Below, piece by piece: positions 46,932 to 54,902 of a DNA stretch of 64,000 nt (the stretch's first letter is position 1; each line of letters starts with the position of its first letter). This DNA comes from Hyphomicrobiales bacterium. GTDB lineage: Bacteria; Pseudomonadota; Alphaproteobacteria; Rhizobiales; Rhizobiaceae. The stretch covers positions 183,881 through 247,880 of the forward strand of contig UCMW01000003.1 of NCBI GenBank assembly GCA_900473745.1, given 5' to 3'. The notes beneath the pieces are model-generated. The model did no database searches. It was not told the origin of the DNA and saw nothing but the letters and a program-made list of their open reading frames with translations. A program made the position numbers and the translations under genes.

Positions 46932-47341
46932 CTGTCGTCCACTTTCCTTTATAGCTGTTGTGGACGTAGACTTAGTGGACACTAAATGGACGGTCAAGTG
47001 GGCGGTGTCCAGAAAGTATACATTATGGACAGGGCGGGGCTGTCGCTGTCCCTCAGGGTTTCCCGCTGCGATCCCCTGCCGGGGTCGTGAGGGTCTGCGC
47101 TCCTGCCCCTCCCTTGCCCCCTGCCGACACTCCGGGACAGTGCGGACGTATCAGCGGCGATCAACAGGACGAACCGGCAGGACATGCCGGGAGCACCAAG
47201 AGGTGCCGGGGTCTCGGATCGATGGGCCGGGATAGGACAGGGCGGGACCCCCACCCCACCACCGGGGGGGTTTTAGCGAGGGGGAGTATACGTAATAGGC
47301 CCACACAATTTTTGTGAAAAAGGTCGCGTAGGGAAATAATC
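46932..47341. other. Intergenic region with candidate recombinase subsites
   Basis: About 410 bp without a gene. TGGACAC at 46976-46982 and GTGTCCA at 47005-47011 form an inverted repeat, with further TGGAC copies nearby at 46961, 46987 and 47026 and a central TATA-containing stretch. Recombinase promoters often double as recombination sites. The rest is GC-rich with no clear feature. Confidence 0.45.
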
Positions 47342-48877
47342 CTATTGGCTGCTGCTGTCCAGTTCGATTGTGTTAACCAGGGTGAGGTGTCCCGCATACT
47401 TGATCATTTGGGGGTAATCGCGCATCACGCTAAAAGGCTTCTCTCGCGTCAAAATGCGATTTTGGAACTCTCTGTCTGCCGCTTGCCGCACATGGCGGGA
47501 AATAGGATCGGGCGCACCGTTGTTGTTTTCGGTTTCGTAGACTTCTCGCAGTTCTTTCATGGTCACCTCATGGAATTTGTTCATGAGATTGCGGATGCGA
47601 AGATTTTGTTCAACGCCCCGCCCACCTGAGTTGATCCTTTCGCGAACCACCCAGTTGCTCAGAGTTAGCGTCAACTCTTGGAACCACTTGTTGGATAGCC
47701 AGTCGTCAATGGGCTCCTGACGTACATATCGGCAAATGAGCGGATACATAATGCTGAGCTGGATAGGGAAGTCGTAGCGCCATGCTGCCGTGAGACCCGT
47801 GAGGACGTCTAGTGTTCTCTGGATCTCTCGAATGCTCATACCAAGATGATGAGATCCCTGGGCCAGAAACTCAACATGATTGGGGTGAACGCCGAATGAT
47901 GCCCACTTGCGTAAATTTGTACCAGTTGCCTCGATGGTCGCATGGATCAACCGCTCCGGAGGCGGTGTGGGCAAACTGAACGTGCGAGTGAAGAACCTTT
48001 GGAGATAGCGGCGGCTGTCAAACGACGCTCCGTAGAGGCCGTTGATCGAGGCGCTGAGCTGAGTGGTGTCCGTGGCGACGACGAAGATGATTTCATCCAC
48101 GTCAAAAAGATGCTTGATGCGTTCCAGCAGCGCAACGGCGTATGGCGGCCTGCAGCGATCCAGTTCGTCGATGAAGACAAACATGGGCAACCGCTTTCTG
48201 TTGACGCGATCAACTGCTTTGAGAAGTGCAGCGAGGCTTTCTCTAAACTGGTCCTGGCTCTTCTTGACCGTCTGGTAGTCCTTGATGGCTCGCTGGGCCA
48301 GTGCGTCGAGCATTTCCATCGACGCGTTTGTGACGCCTTCGGCAACATGATCCAAGCCAACCGTGACCGCGTCCACTATTGCCGAAGATCCCGCGCTACC
48401 GTCGCCGAATTCCGCTTTGACGGTATCGACAATTTCTTCCGCGACATCGCCCAACGCCTTTTTGGAAAGAGTGCTCGCCGCACCCTTTGTTGCACTCCAC
48501 AAAATGCTACCCGCGTTTTTGCGTACGACAGATAGCGCTTTACGTGCCTTTTCCGCATTGCTTGACCGCCGTGGCGGAATAAGCCCTGATACGACGCTGT
48601 CAATCTCACTGACAACCATCGTATAGGGGTCATCGGAGAAATCGTTCTTCCACGCATTGATCACGACGGTAGGGTGTTTTTGGCTTAGCTGGCGAGCCAG
48701 TCGTTCGATAAAGAATGACTTTCCAAAGCCCCATTCCGCGTTGATGTTGAGCACATAGCTGCCGGATATCCCTGCGGTCCGACGCTCTTCGTAGCGCCCC
48801 ATCAAGAAATCGATCACAAATTCCGCGTCACGCTCACGACCCAGTAGGTCGTCACTCCAGATGTCTTTCGTGCTCAT
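47342..48877 (-). CDS. KAP-family P-loop NTPase
   Basis: 511 aa. Walker A in NAEWGFGKSFF (about 46-56), Walker B plus sensor MFVFIDELDRC at 232-242, then the KAP-typical FDVDEIIFVVATDTTQLSASINGLYG. The two membrane helices often inserted in KAP proteins are missing here, so it should be soluble. KAP NTPases include the phage-exclusion protein PifA; defence is a plausible role. A SHOCT membrane protein gene lies 64 bp upstream on the same strand. Confidence 0.88.
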   Translation of the reverse strand: MSTKDIWSDDLLGRERDAEFVIDFLMGRYEERRTAGISGSYVLNINAEWGFGKSFFIERLARQLSQKHPTVVINAWKNDFSDDPYTMVVSEIDSVVSGLIPPRRSSNAEKARKALSVVRKNAGSILWSATKGAASTLSKKALGDVAEEIVDTVKAEFGDGSAGSSAIVDAVTVGLDHVAEGVTNASMEMLDALAQRAIKDYQTVKKSQDQFRESLAALLKAVDRVNRKRLPMFVFIDELDRCRPPYAVALLERIKHLFDVDEIIFVVATDTTQLSASINGLYGASFDSRRYLQRFFTRTFSLPTPPPERLIHATIEATGTNLRKWASFGVHPNHVEFLAQGSHHLGMSIREIQRTLDVLTGLTAAWRYDFPIQLSIMYPLICRYVRQEPIDDWLSNKWFQELTLTLSNWVVRERINSGGRGVEQNLRIRNLMNKFHEVTMKELREVYETENNNGAPDPISRHVRQAADREFQNRILTREKPFSVMRDYPQMIKYAGHLTLVNTIELDSSSQ

Positions 48878-48941
48878 GGAGACAGGTCCTGCAAATTGCT
48901 AGGGGGGGCTGCTGGTGGTCGTCCTTCCGGGACCTACGCGG

Positions 48942-49166
48942 TTACCCGAGTATCCGCCGCTTCTCTGTGTCATACTCTGCTGCGGTGATTGCACCGTCAG
49001 CCTTCAACTTGGCGAGCTTCTCCAGCTTCTCGGCATTCGACAATCCGCCGATCTGCGCTGCGCTGTCTTGGCTGGCTTTGCGCCGGGGCTTGCGGAGGAG
49101 GAGGTAGAACGGAAGGAAGAGGATCAGGAAGACAACTATCCAGTGCCAAATCGAAAAGCTTCCCAC
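48942..49166 (-). CDS. SHOCT-domain small membrane protein
   Basis: 74 aa from GTG 49166, which has a near-ideal GGGGGAGG six bases upstream; an ATG at 49211 is in frame but has no ribosome site. N-terminal membrane helix (IWHWIVVFLILFLPFYLLL), basic stretch RKPRRK, and C-terminal SHOCT motif (LEKLAKLKADGAITAAEYDTEKRRILG). Such proteins often serve as membrane adaptors. Likely co-transcribed with the KAP NTPase. Confidence 0.8.
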   Translation of the reverse strand: MGSFSIWHWIVVFLILFLPFYLLLRKPRRKASQDSAAQIGGLSNAEKLEKLAKLKADGAITAAEYDTEKRRILG

Positions 49167-49416
49167 GGTTTTCCTCCCCCAGTCTCGTCCTGATTGAGTT
49201 ACTGCAACCATCGGTCAATGACAATGGCGAGCCAGTCTATGGGGGCTTGCGTGGTGAAGGCGGCTCTTCATGTCGCCGTCGAGGCGATTGGTGCGCCTCC
49301 AGCAATTCGGATGACCTGCGGGACCTGCCGCAAGAGGACGCGCTCCACGAGGCCCTACGGAGTCAGGAGAGGCGGTGCCGCGAAGCGAGGGACGCCCCAG
49401 CCCAAAATTGAGGTTC

Positions 49417-49432
49417 GCTGCGTTATCGCAGG
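49417..49432. promoter_or_regulatory. Candidate operator, copy 1
   Basis: Dyad CTGCG-TTAT-CGCAG within an exactly repeated 16-mer; the second copy is 116 bp downstream. Position between divergent genes suggests a repressor site. Confidence 0.4.
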
Positions 49433-49532
49433 GGCCCCCGGCAGGACCCCTCGGGTTTGCCTTGGGCAGCCAGGGTGACAGGCGGGGTGCACCTGCTCCT
49501 GAATTGTCTTCGTTACCGAAGCGATTGGAATA

Positions 49533-49548
49533 GCTGCGTTATCGCAGG
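49533..49548. promoter_or_regulatory. Candidate operator, copy 2
   Basis: Second identical copy of the dyad, about 90 bp upstream of the start at 49637. Confidence 0.4.
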
Positions 49549-49636
49549 TTCTATTCTGTTGCGGCCTGTCATTTCGTGTGAATAGTAGGAGGTCCCTGCC
49601 GCGATACTGCGGCGTTCCAAGAGGAGAACAAGGGAC

Positions 49637-49945
49637 ATGCACACGCTCACCAATGTCGCCACTGTAACCAGGCTAGATAACCTCTGGGGTGTCGTTTACT
49701 TCGAAGAGGATGGCACGGTCCTCTGCACGGACTTCCTTGAGGCGACGGACTATTTCGACGCTGCGGACCAAGCCCTAGAAGAGGCTGACGGCGGCGAATT
49801 CCAGTTGGTCGAAGGTCTCGATATCGTGGGCCCCTTGGCACTCGCTGGGAACCGCCAGCTATTCGGCCCTTCAATTTACTCGCTCCTGATCGACTTGCTC
49901 GGCAGGGACAAGGCGGAGGAGGGTCTAGACCATGCCAAGGCGTAA
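49637..49945 (+). CDS. Hypothetical acidic protein (102 aa)
   Basis: Strong ribosome region (AAGAGGAGAACAAGGGAC) before the ATG. Sequence contains DNLWGVVYFEEDGTVLCTDFLEATDYFDAADQALEEADGGEFQLVEG, acidic and likely alpha/beta, with no signal peptide. Not recognised. Its end overlaps the next gene by 14 bases, so the two are translated together. Confidence 0.65.
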   Translation: MHTLTNVATVTRLDNLWGVVYFEEDGTVLCTDFLEATDYFDAADQALEEADGGEFQLVEGLDIVGPLALAGNRQLFGPSIYSLLIDLLGRDKAEEGLDHAKA

Positions 49946-50195
49946 GTACGACAAAAAAACCCTCTACACGGTCGTCTTCTACGACGAGGCCGGGGAGGTG
50001 GTTTTTTGGGAAACCCGGAGAGCCTACGGGCCGGAAGACGTGGGCTTTCATGCCAGACAGAACATGCCGTTTGGGGCTGTCCGGTACGAGGCGTTTGACG
50101 AGGTGTTGGAGGTTCGGCAGATGACCCATGACATCACAGTGTCGCTGCGGACCCTCTTGAAGCAACACGGGGTTCCCTCGGTGTTCTCGCCGTGA
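49932..50195 (+). CDS. Hypothetical basic protein (87 aa)
   Basis: Overlaps the end of the 49637 gene. MPRRKYDKKTLYTVVFYDEAGEVVFWETRRAYG..., a small protein with beta-strand-like N-terminal half and a basic start. Not recognised. The pattern VVFYDEAGEVVFW resembles VVYFEEDGTVL in its partner, so the two may be distant paralogues. Confidence 0.6.
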   Translation: MPRRKYDKKTLYTVVFYDEAGEVVFWETRRAYGPEDVGFHARQNMPFGAVRYEAFDEVLEVRQMTHDITVSLRTLLKQHGVPSVFSP

Positions 50196-50214
50196 CGTAG
50201 GATCTTACGATCCT

Positions 50215-50247
50215 GCTCCGCCCTCCACGTTAACTCGGGGGCGGGGC
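50215..50247 (+). terminator. Possible terminator after 49932-50195
   Basis: 9-bp stem with one G-T pair (50215-50223 with 50239-50247) and a 15-base loop; the T-run that follows is weak. A smaller dyad (50199-50214) precedes it. Confidence 0.4.
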
Positions 50248-50339
50248 CTACTTATGAGCGAGGTTTCGGCGCCGGTGCGCGGGGCTTGTATCTACCGAAA
50301 GCGCGGATAAAGTTGGATCAAACAGGAGGAGCGACAAAA

Positions 50340-50984
50340 ATGCGGACAGCGCTAAACAGGTGTATGTCCTCCGCACTGGCAATGCTGGTTTTCGCGGGGC
50401 CGACTTTCGGTAGCTCAGAGTTATTCCAGAGGGAAGGCGGAACGCTGAGCGCGGCAAGCGTACCTGTCATGAGCAATGGAAAGCTGATCGGTTGCCAGTT
50501 GTCATTCGATGCTATCGCGTTGGACCACACTTACCGCCAAGGAGCCTTGATAAAGGTATCGGGTTCGAGCGGAATGATGGCGACGTCTAACGGTATGGGC
50601 GTGACGGTCAAAATTGTAGTCTCGGCATTCGACGGTGACGGCGTTACACTCAAGCCGTCTCCCCCATCTCGCGCTTACTTGGTCGGCAAAGACCTGAGGA
50701 ACAACTTTGATAGTCTAGTTGACGCCGCTCCCTCAGATCAGCCAGGGGGATGGTTCGCGATCTATCAGGCGAGACCCGCAATGGAGATTGTGGCAGAGGC
50801 AGTCGGACAAGGCGAATTGACGTTCGCCTTCAACCAACTCAATGGGAACAGCGATATCCAGCTGAAGGTAGATTTGTCCGTTGAAAGCACGAACGACGCT
50901 TTTGAGCAGGTCAGAAGCCGAAAGACCATTGAGGACTGTGCTCAGTGCATCTCGACGCTCGCGACATCCGGCGCATTGCAATGA
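50340..50984 (+). CDS. Exported hypothetical protein (214 aa)
   Basis: AGGAGG upstream of ATG 50340. Signal peptide to about residue 25 (MLVFAGPTFGS). The mature part is mostly beta-strand-like (LIGCQLSFDAIALDHTYRQGALIKVSGSSGM...) with a Cys in GCQLSF and a C-terminal CAQC pair. Not recognised. Converges with 50998-51237. Confidence 0.65.
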   Translation: MRTALNRCMSSALAMLVFAGPTFGSSELFQREGGTLSAASVPVMSNGKLIGCQLSFDAIALDHTYRQGALIKVSGSSGMMATSNGMGVTVKIVVSAFDGDGVTLKPSPPSRAYLVGKDLRNNFDSLVDAAPSDQPGGWFAIYQARPAMEIVAEAVGQGELTFAFNQLNGNSDIQLKVDLSVESTNDAFEQVRSRKTIEDCAQCISTLATSGALQ

Positions 50985-50997
50985 GAATTGCAGCCGC

Positions 50998-51237
50998 CTA
51001 GCGAAACCTTCCTTGCTCACACCAATATTGAACGCTCACACCGTCTTGTGAGGCGAACAGGGAAGCCGCGATCCCGCAGTTTTCGTTGTTGTAAGCTGCT
51101 CCGTTGTCGGTGTCGAACGTTGCGACGTGGACACGCATGGACGGGTCTAGAGCGCTGTTCCGATACAGGGTGAATACCTGATTTTCGGGAAGGTTGGCCT
51201 GTCCGCTGAGGAAGGCGCTAAGGACTAGCGCAATCAT
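50998..51237 (-). CDS. Exported small protein (79 aa)
   Basis: ATG 51237 after GAGGTGATCC. Short signal peptide (MIALVLSAFLSGQA), then FTLYRNSALDPSMRVHVATFDTDNGAAYNNENC..., ending in a Trp-Cys segment; two Cys could pair. Not recognised. Starts 19 bp after the lipoprotein gene on the same strand. Confidence 0.6.
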   Translation of the reverse strand: MIALVLSAFLSGQANLPENQVFTLYRNSALDPSMRVHVATFDTDNGAAYNNENCGIAASLFASQDGVSVQYWCEQGRFR

Positions 51238-51256
51238 GGATCACCTCGAAAGCCCT

Positions 51257-51742
51257 TTACGACGAGCACACAGTTACACCGTTCTTGACGATGGAAGCCC
51301 ATTCCGGCCCAAGCGTTTCCTTCGCGGACAGGGCTTGGCTCGCGCCAGGTTCGCCCTCCCTGAACATTCTTATAGCGAACGCTTGGTCGTGAGTACCGTG
51401 CACAATGGTCGGTCCCGGCTGGTAGGTCGTTGTAGCATTGTAAGTGCCGTAATTCCCGTAGACGCTCGCCGTACCGTAGGTGTTGTACTGGCCGGGTAGC
51501 TGCGTCACGCCCACGTTGTTTTGGCTTGCTGCGCCGGTGATAACATAGCGGTCAAAACCCGCTTTGATTGTCTCAATTGCCGCTTGCTTCTGAGCGACTC
51601 GCGCAGCCCCGGTGCCGCCGCAAATAGGAGCCGCGCTGGTCTTGATGATCGCTGTGTTTTGCGAAGTGCGCACAGCGCTGGAGCTAGTGCAGCCCGAAAC
51701 AGCCGCTGAAACCAAAAGTGCAACCAAGACAGTCTTCGACAT
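51257..51742 (-). CDS. Lipoprotein of unknown function
   Basis: 161 aa from ATG 51742 after GGGGGA. Signal sequence with lipobox VSGC. Middle part is rich in Tyr, Asn, Thr and Gly (YNTYGTASVYGNYGTYNATTTYQPGP), suggesting an extended or beta-rich linker. Two more Cys (ICGG, VTVCSS). Not recognised. A dyad (AAACC-CTA-GGTTT, 51756-51768) lies just upstream. Confidence 0.65.
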   Translation of the reverse strand: MSKTVLVALLVSAAVSGCTSSSAVRTSQNTAIIKTSAAPICGGTGAARVAQKQAAIETIKAGFDRYVITGAASQNNVGVTQLPGQYNTYGTASVYGNYGTYNATTTYQPGPTIVHGTHDQAFAIRMFREGEPGASQALSAKETLGPEWASIVKNGVTVCSS

Positions 51743-51982
51743 ATAATCCCCCACAAAACCCTAGGTTTATCTAATCGGAGGGCACCCGTAAGTGCAAGGG
51801 ACATGTTGCGCAATGCCACATTCAGGACACCCAAGGGACCTGCGGGGGGCCGATGATCCCCCGGCGATCCTCTCGGGGAACGCTGGGTTCAGCGCTTCAC
51901 CTGTCTCCACACCCTGCCTTGCTCCTCATGGGCGGTCTCTGCTAAGGCCGCTGCCGGGGACCACTTCGGAGGGTATAGGTTC

Positions 51983-52246
51983 ATGTTCTTCACTCGCATC
52001 GGCAAGGTGATTGCTCATCTTGTCTTCTGGCTCAGTGCTTTCCGGGTCGCCACCTGCCTCTTCGTCATGTTTGGCCCACTTAGTCTGGACGAGCGGCAGG
52101 CTTTCGTGAGGGCGTACATCGGCAGCGGCGGTCTTGAAGGGCTAGGTGATAAGCTCGACACTGCTGCAATGGCGCTCGCTGTAGGTGTGGCCCTCGGGGT
52201 CCTCTGCGAGATCAGCGCAAGGACCGGCTGGAGCGACAAGGCCTAA
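51983..52246 (+). CDS. Small membrane protein (87 aa)
   Basis: GGAGGG precedes the ATG. Two hydrophobic segments: about 10-32 (IAHLVFWLSAFRVATCLFVMFG) and about 60-78 (TAAMALAVGVALGVLCEI). Not recognised; typical of small accessory-region membrane proteins. Confidence 0.6.
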   Translation: MFFTRIGKVIAHLVFWLSAFRVATCLFVMFGPLSLDERQAFVRAYIGSGGLEGLGDKLDTAAMALAVGVALGVLCEISARTGWSDKA

Positions 52247-52304
52247 GCTGTCTCCCACTCCTGCGGTCATATTTCAGAGTGTTGCCTTCTTGTGTATAGG
52301 TCTA

Positions 52305-52946
52305 CTACGCAACACACCGCAAGGTGTCCCCCGTGGGTACCCGGTGGCGTTCTCGGAGTGCCTTGGCATTGGCAATCTGATCACTCCTTATCCTCATGAA
52401 CCTAGTAACCAACTGGCGTGACAGGCTGAGAGCTTGCGCCATCTGGTCGTGGGTGAGGTGTGGGAAGTGATCGGCAACCCAGTGGACCTCCTGGCGCCCA
52501 CTTAAGGGGCTGCTGCGGTGTCTCTGAAATTCCTGCAAGGCTTCTCGGGCTACCATGGCGGGGCCTGAGGTCTTCTCCTCCACCGCCTTCTTTGCCGCTT
52601 CCCAGCGCTCGGCAATCCATCGGACGCCTTCCGATGAGACAACGTCAAACGGCATCCCGTCCGACTTGCGCCGGTTGCGCTTGCCGTACCCGTTGGCGGT
52701 CACCCAATCTTGGATGCGATTACGCGCATTCCTGCCGGTGCCTTCGATCTGGAGGAAGTTCATCTGGTGGAGGACAGTAGCGAGTTGCCGCCTACCGGTC
52801 TTAAAGGCTTCGCTGAGTTCTCCCATGGTGATCCAGTGGCCCTGGTCGATGGAAACCATCTCCCCTGTCTTCCGGTCAAGGATTTCTGCAGTGTAATGCA
52901 TTCCCATTCCGGCGGGGATGCTGATCTCAACAATAACTGGGTTCAT
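52305..52946 (-). CDS. Putative DNA-binding regulator (antirepressor C-domain-like)
   Basis: 213 aa from ATG 52946, overlapping the stop of the upstream gene in ATGA. Residues 39-115 (WITMGELSEAFKTGRRQLATVLHQMNFL... WVTANGYGKR... DVVSSEGVRWI) resemble the winged-helix-like region found in phage antirepressors. Residues 163-190 (LTHDQMAQALSLSRQLVTRF) form a clear HTH. A role in control of the element is likely; exact family uncertain. Confidence 0.6.
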   Translation of the reverse strand: MNPVIVEISIPAGMGMHYTAEILDRKTGEMVSIDQGHWITMGELSEAFKTGRRQLATVLHQMNFLQIEGTGRNARNRIQDWVTANGYGKRNRRKSDGMPFDVVSSEGVRWIAERWEAAKKAVEEKTSGPAMVAREALQEFQRHRSSPLSGRQEVHWVADHFPHLTHDQMAQALSLSRQLVTRFMRIRSDQIANAKALRERHRVPTGDTLRCVA

Positions 52947-53416
52947 GCGGCGTCTCCCATGGCGGTTCCCGGGTGTGCGGTCGTGATCTCTGAGGGCCGC
53001 TGCGTTTCTAGGGTGTCTCTGGGTGTCGCTGCTCCCGGCCCCGCTTCTTTCGTCACGAGCGCACGGGGGAATGGCCGGTGTTTGACGATGCGGACCGACT
53101 CGGCCTCGCTTTCGATGGCGTCCAGCCCTGCCCAAACGGCAAGAGTGCGATCTCGTTTGAAGACTGGGATCAATCCGCCGTGGTCCAGCGACTTAGTGAG
53201 GATGTGGGCGCGGGTCTCGGGGTTGAACCCGTGGGCAATCAGTTCCCGGCAGATAACCGGGATGGGGCTTCGCGTTGTGGTCCTCTTGGGGACACGGCGG
53301 GTTGCCTTGGCTGGGGACGTGTCAACGGTCGTGCCGCTCTCGACGTGTCGGGCACCGTAGGAGCCGAAGAGTTCGATGGTTGCGATGGGGGCTGTGTGGC
53401 GGGTGGTCGTGGTCAT
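52943..53416 (-). CDS. Hypothetical protein coupled to the regulator
   Basis: 157 aa. AAAGGT before ATG 53416. Low-complexity N-terminus rich in Thr and Arg (APIATIELFGSYG, TKATRR-type), then CRELIAHGFNPETRAHILTKSLDHGGLIPVFKRDRTLAVWAG and a disordered acidic tail. Not recognised. Overlaps the next gene by four bases. Confidence 0.5.
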   Translation of the reverse strand: MTTTTRHTAPIATIELFGSYGARHVESGTTVDTSPAKATRRVPKRTTTRSPIPVICRELIAHGFNPETRAHILTKSLDHGGLIPVFKRDRTLAVWAGLDAIESEAESVRIVKHRPFPRALVTKEAGPGAATPRDTLETQRPSEITTAHPGTAMGDAA

Positions 53417-53977
53417 GCTGCTGGATACCTTTTCCAGTGTGCGGAGAGCCGGGAGGGTGTCCCGGTGGGGTTGCGTCGTGTGACGCTGAGAGCGGTCGAG
53501 GCGGCGCGGGGCTGCGACTGGACACGCTGAGGCGTCCCGCTGGGTGTCCCAGAGGGGCGGAAGGGGTGATGGGTTGCGAGGATGGGGGCAGTGTAGGGCG
53601 GAAGATGCCCTGTTTGACTCACAGAGGCCCGTGGAGAGCGTTCAGGGGTCTCGGGTGTGTCGAGATGGCGGAGAGGAAGTGAAGGCTCTCAGCGAGTCGC
53701 ACGGGGCTCGATGGTATAGGTCAGGGTGGAGACAAGGGAGGGGGAGGTCTCGGAAGGACATCCCAGAGGAGCCATGGGATACCTTGAGGTAACCCTAGGG
53801 TACTACTCCTACTGATAACTATCCTAAGAATCGGAGATATCCCTAAGTTATCTTAAGAGATACCCTACTGTGTCTATGCCCTTCTGTCAATACTTAAGAT
53901 TGCATTTTATTGCTGGTATCCTTCTGGTTGTTCTCTGCTCCCACCGTTCCGGCTGTCCAATTCGGTCCGTCGTGGAG

Positions 53978-53994
53978 CTTGGTCTCTCTGTATG
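53978..53994. repeat. 17-bp direct repeat, copy 1
   Basis: Exact match to 54136-54152; a third, partial copy is at 54252-54261. Spaced 158 and about 105 bp apart. Confidence 0.7.
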
Positions 53995-54135
53995 GAGGGG
54001 ATTTGATGTTCGCTTGTGAATTCGATTTGAATTCAATGTGATGAAGCAATACCTAATGAAAGTCTTTCGAGTGGGTTTCGGGGCTCTCGTTTTTCCAGTC
54101 GCAACCGAGATGGTCTCTCGGGTCGCCGCGATTTT

Positions 54136-54152
54136 CTTGGTCTCTCTGTATG
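54136..54152. repeat. 17-bp direct repeat, copy 2
   Basis: Exact match to 53978-53994, inside the long non-coding region. Confidence 0.7.
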
Positions 54153-54497
54153 AAGGTCTAATTGTCGTCCTCGGGTGTCTGCGACGGTCGCCGGGATGTC
54201 TGCCGGGTTCCTGCCGGGACCGCTGCCGGATCAAGCCCGAAGCTTCGTAGTTCTCTGTATGGCGTGGAAATTACTCCGGGGTCGCTGCCGGTGACCTGCT
54301 CCCCGCTTTGAAACCTGCATTCTTTCCCGTGCGGACGTGAGCAATCATGCGCGTTGCTGTTGAACGATGGCCGGTGACAAGGGGGGCTCTTGGTATGTAC
54401 TATATGGGCGGGCAAATAATCGCCCTGGCGGGTCGGGTTGCGTTTCTGGTCAAGGTCCGCTTTGTTATCCGGTAAAGATGACGCCGGGGGTAGATCT

Positions 54498-54902
54498 ATG
54501 GGACGTGCGAACTACATCATTTTATCTTTAATTCTTCTGACTAGTTGCTCCTCTACATCTGAGGGCGGTGTAGCTCTCGGTGTGAAGGGTAGCCCGGCGT
54601 GGAATAAGACTGCCCCGCCGCAGGACATAGTGGCATTTTACGACGGTCTACCAAGCTACGAACTTTGCACGAGGTGGGATCGTGCTTTGACTAAGCCGGG
54701 AACAGACCGAGTCCGTAGAAATATATCTGCCGCCTTGGTGCGGCGTGGTGAGCCGGAAGATAAGTGCTACAATGCAACCGCAGATGCCATCGCTTCGATC
54801 AGGCCTGAGCGTCGAAACACCTATACTCCTCCAACCCAGCCGAGGACGATCAGTTGCTCTAGCTCAACGATCGGTAGATTCACCACCACATCCTGCAATT
54901 AG
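54498..54902 (+). CDS. Lipoprotein of unknown function
   Basis: 134 aa from ATG 54498 (GGGGGT upstream). Signal with lipobox LLTSC. The mature part has YDGLPSYELCTRWDRALTKPGTDRVRRNISAALVRRGEPEDKC, and a polar Ser/Thr/Cys-rich tail ending CN. Three or more Cys after the lipid-bearing one. Not recognised. Converges with the Bro-N gene with a four-base overlap. Confidence 0.6.
   Translation: MGRANYIILSLILLTSCSSTSEGGVALGVKGSPAWNKTAPPQDIVAFYDGLPSYELCTRWDRALTKPGTDRVRRNISAALVRRGEPEDKCYNATADAIASIRPERRNTYTPPTQPRTISCSSSTIGRFTTTSCN

Larger units (their letters stand above)
49167..49636. other. Intergenic region with two identical 16-bp dyads
   Basis: About 470 bp between the SHOCT gene and the 49637 gene. 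Frames here lack support. It holds GCTGCGTTATCGCAGG at 49417-49432 and again at 49533-49548, and a further dyad at 49598-49613 (GCCGC / GCGGC). Confidence 0.55.
53417..54497. other. Long non-coding region of the element
   Basis: About 1.1 kb with no supported gene. An AT-rich block at about 53780-53890 contains the palindrome ACCCTAGGGT (53794-53803), several TCCCTA/ACCCTA motifs next to GATA, and TCTTAAGA. Further right, CTTGGTCTCTCTGTATG occurs at 53978-53994 and 54136-54152, with a shorter TCTCTGTATG at 54252-54261. Candidate for the regulatory or replication/excision control region. Confidence 0.5.

Noticed and set aside
53887..54234. Minus-strand 115-codon frame in the long non-coding region
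   Set aside because: Very basic low-complexity product, no clear ribosome site, overlaps repeats; unsupported.
54038..54250. Plus-strand 70-codon frame overlapping the 17-bp repeat
   Set aside because: Weak start context and it spans the repeat; could not be supported.
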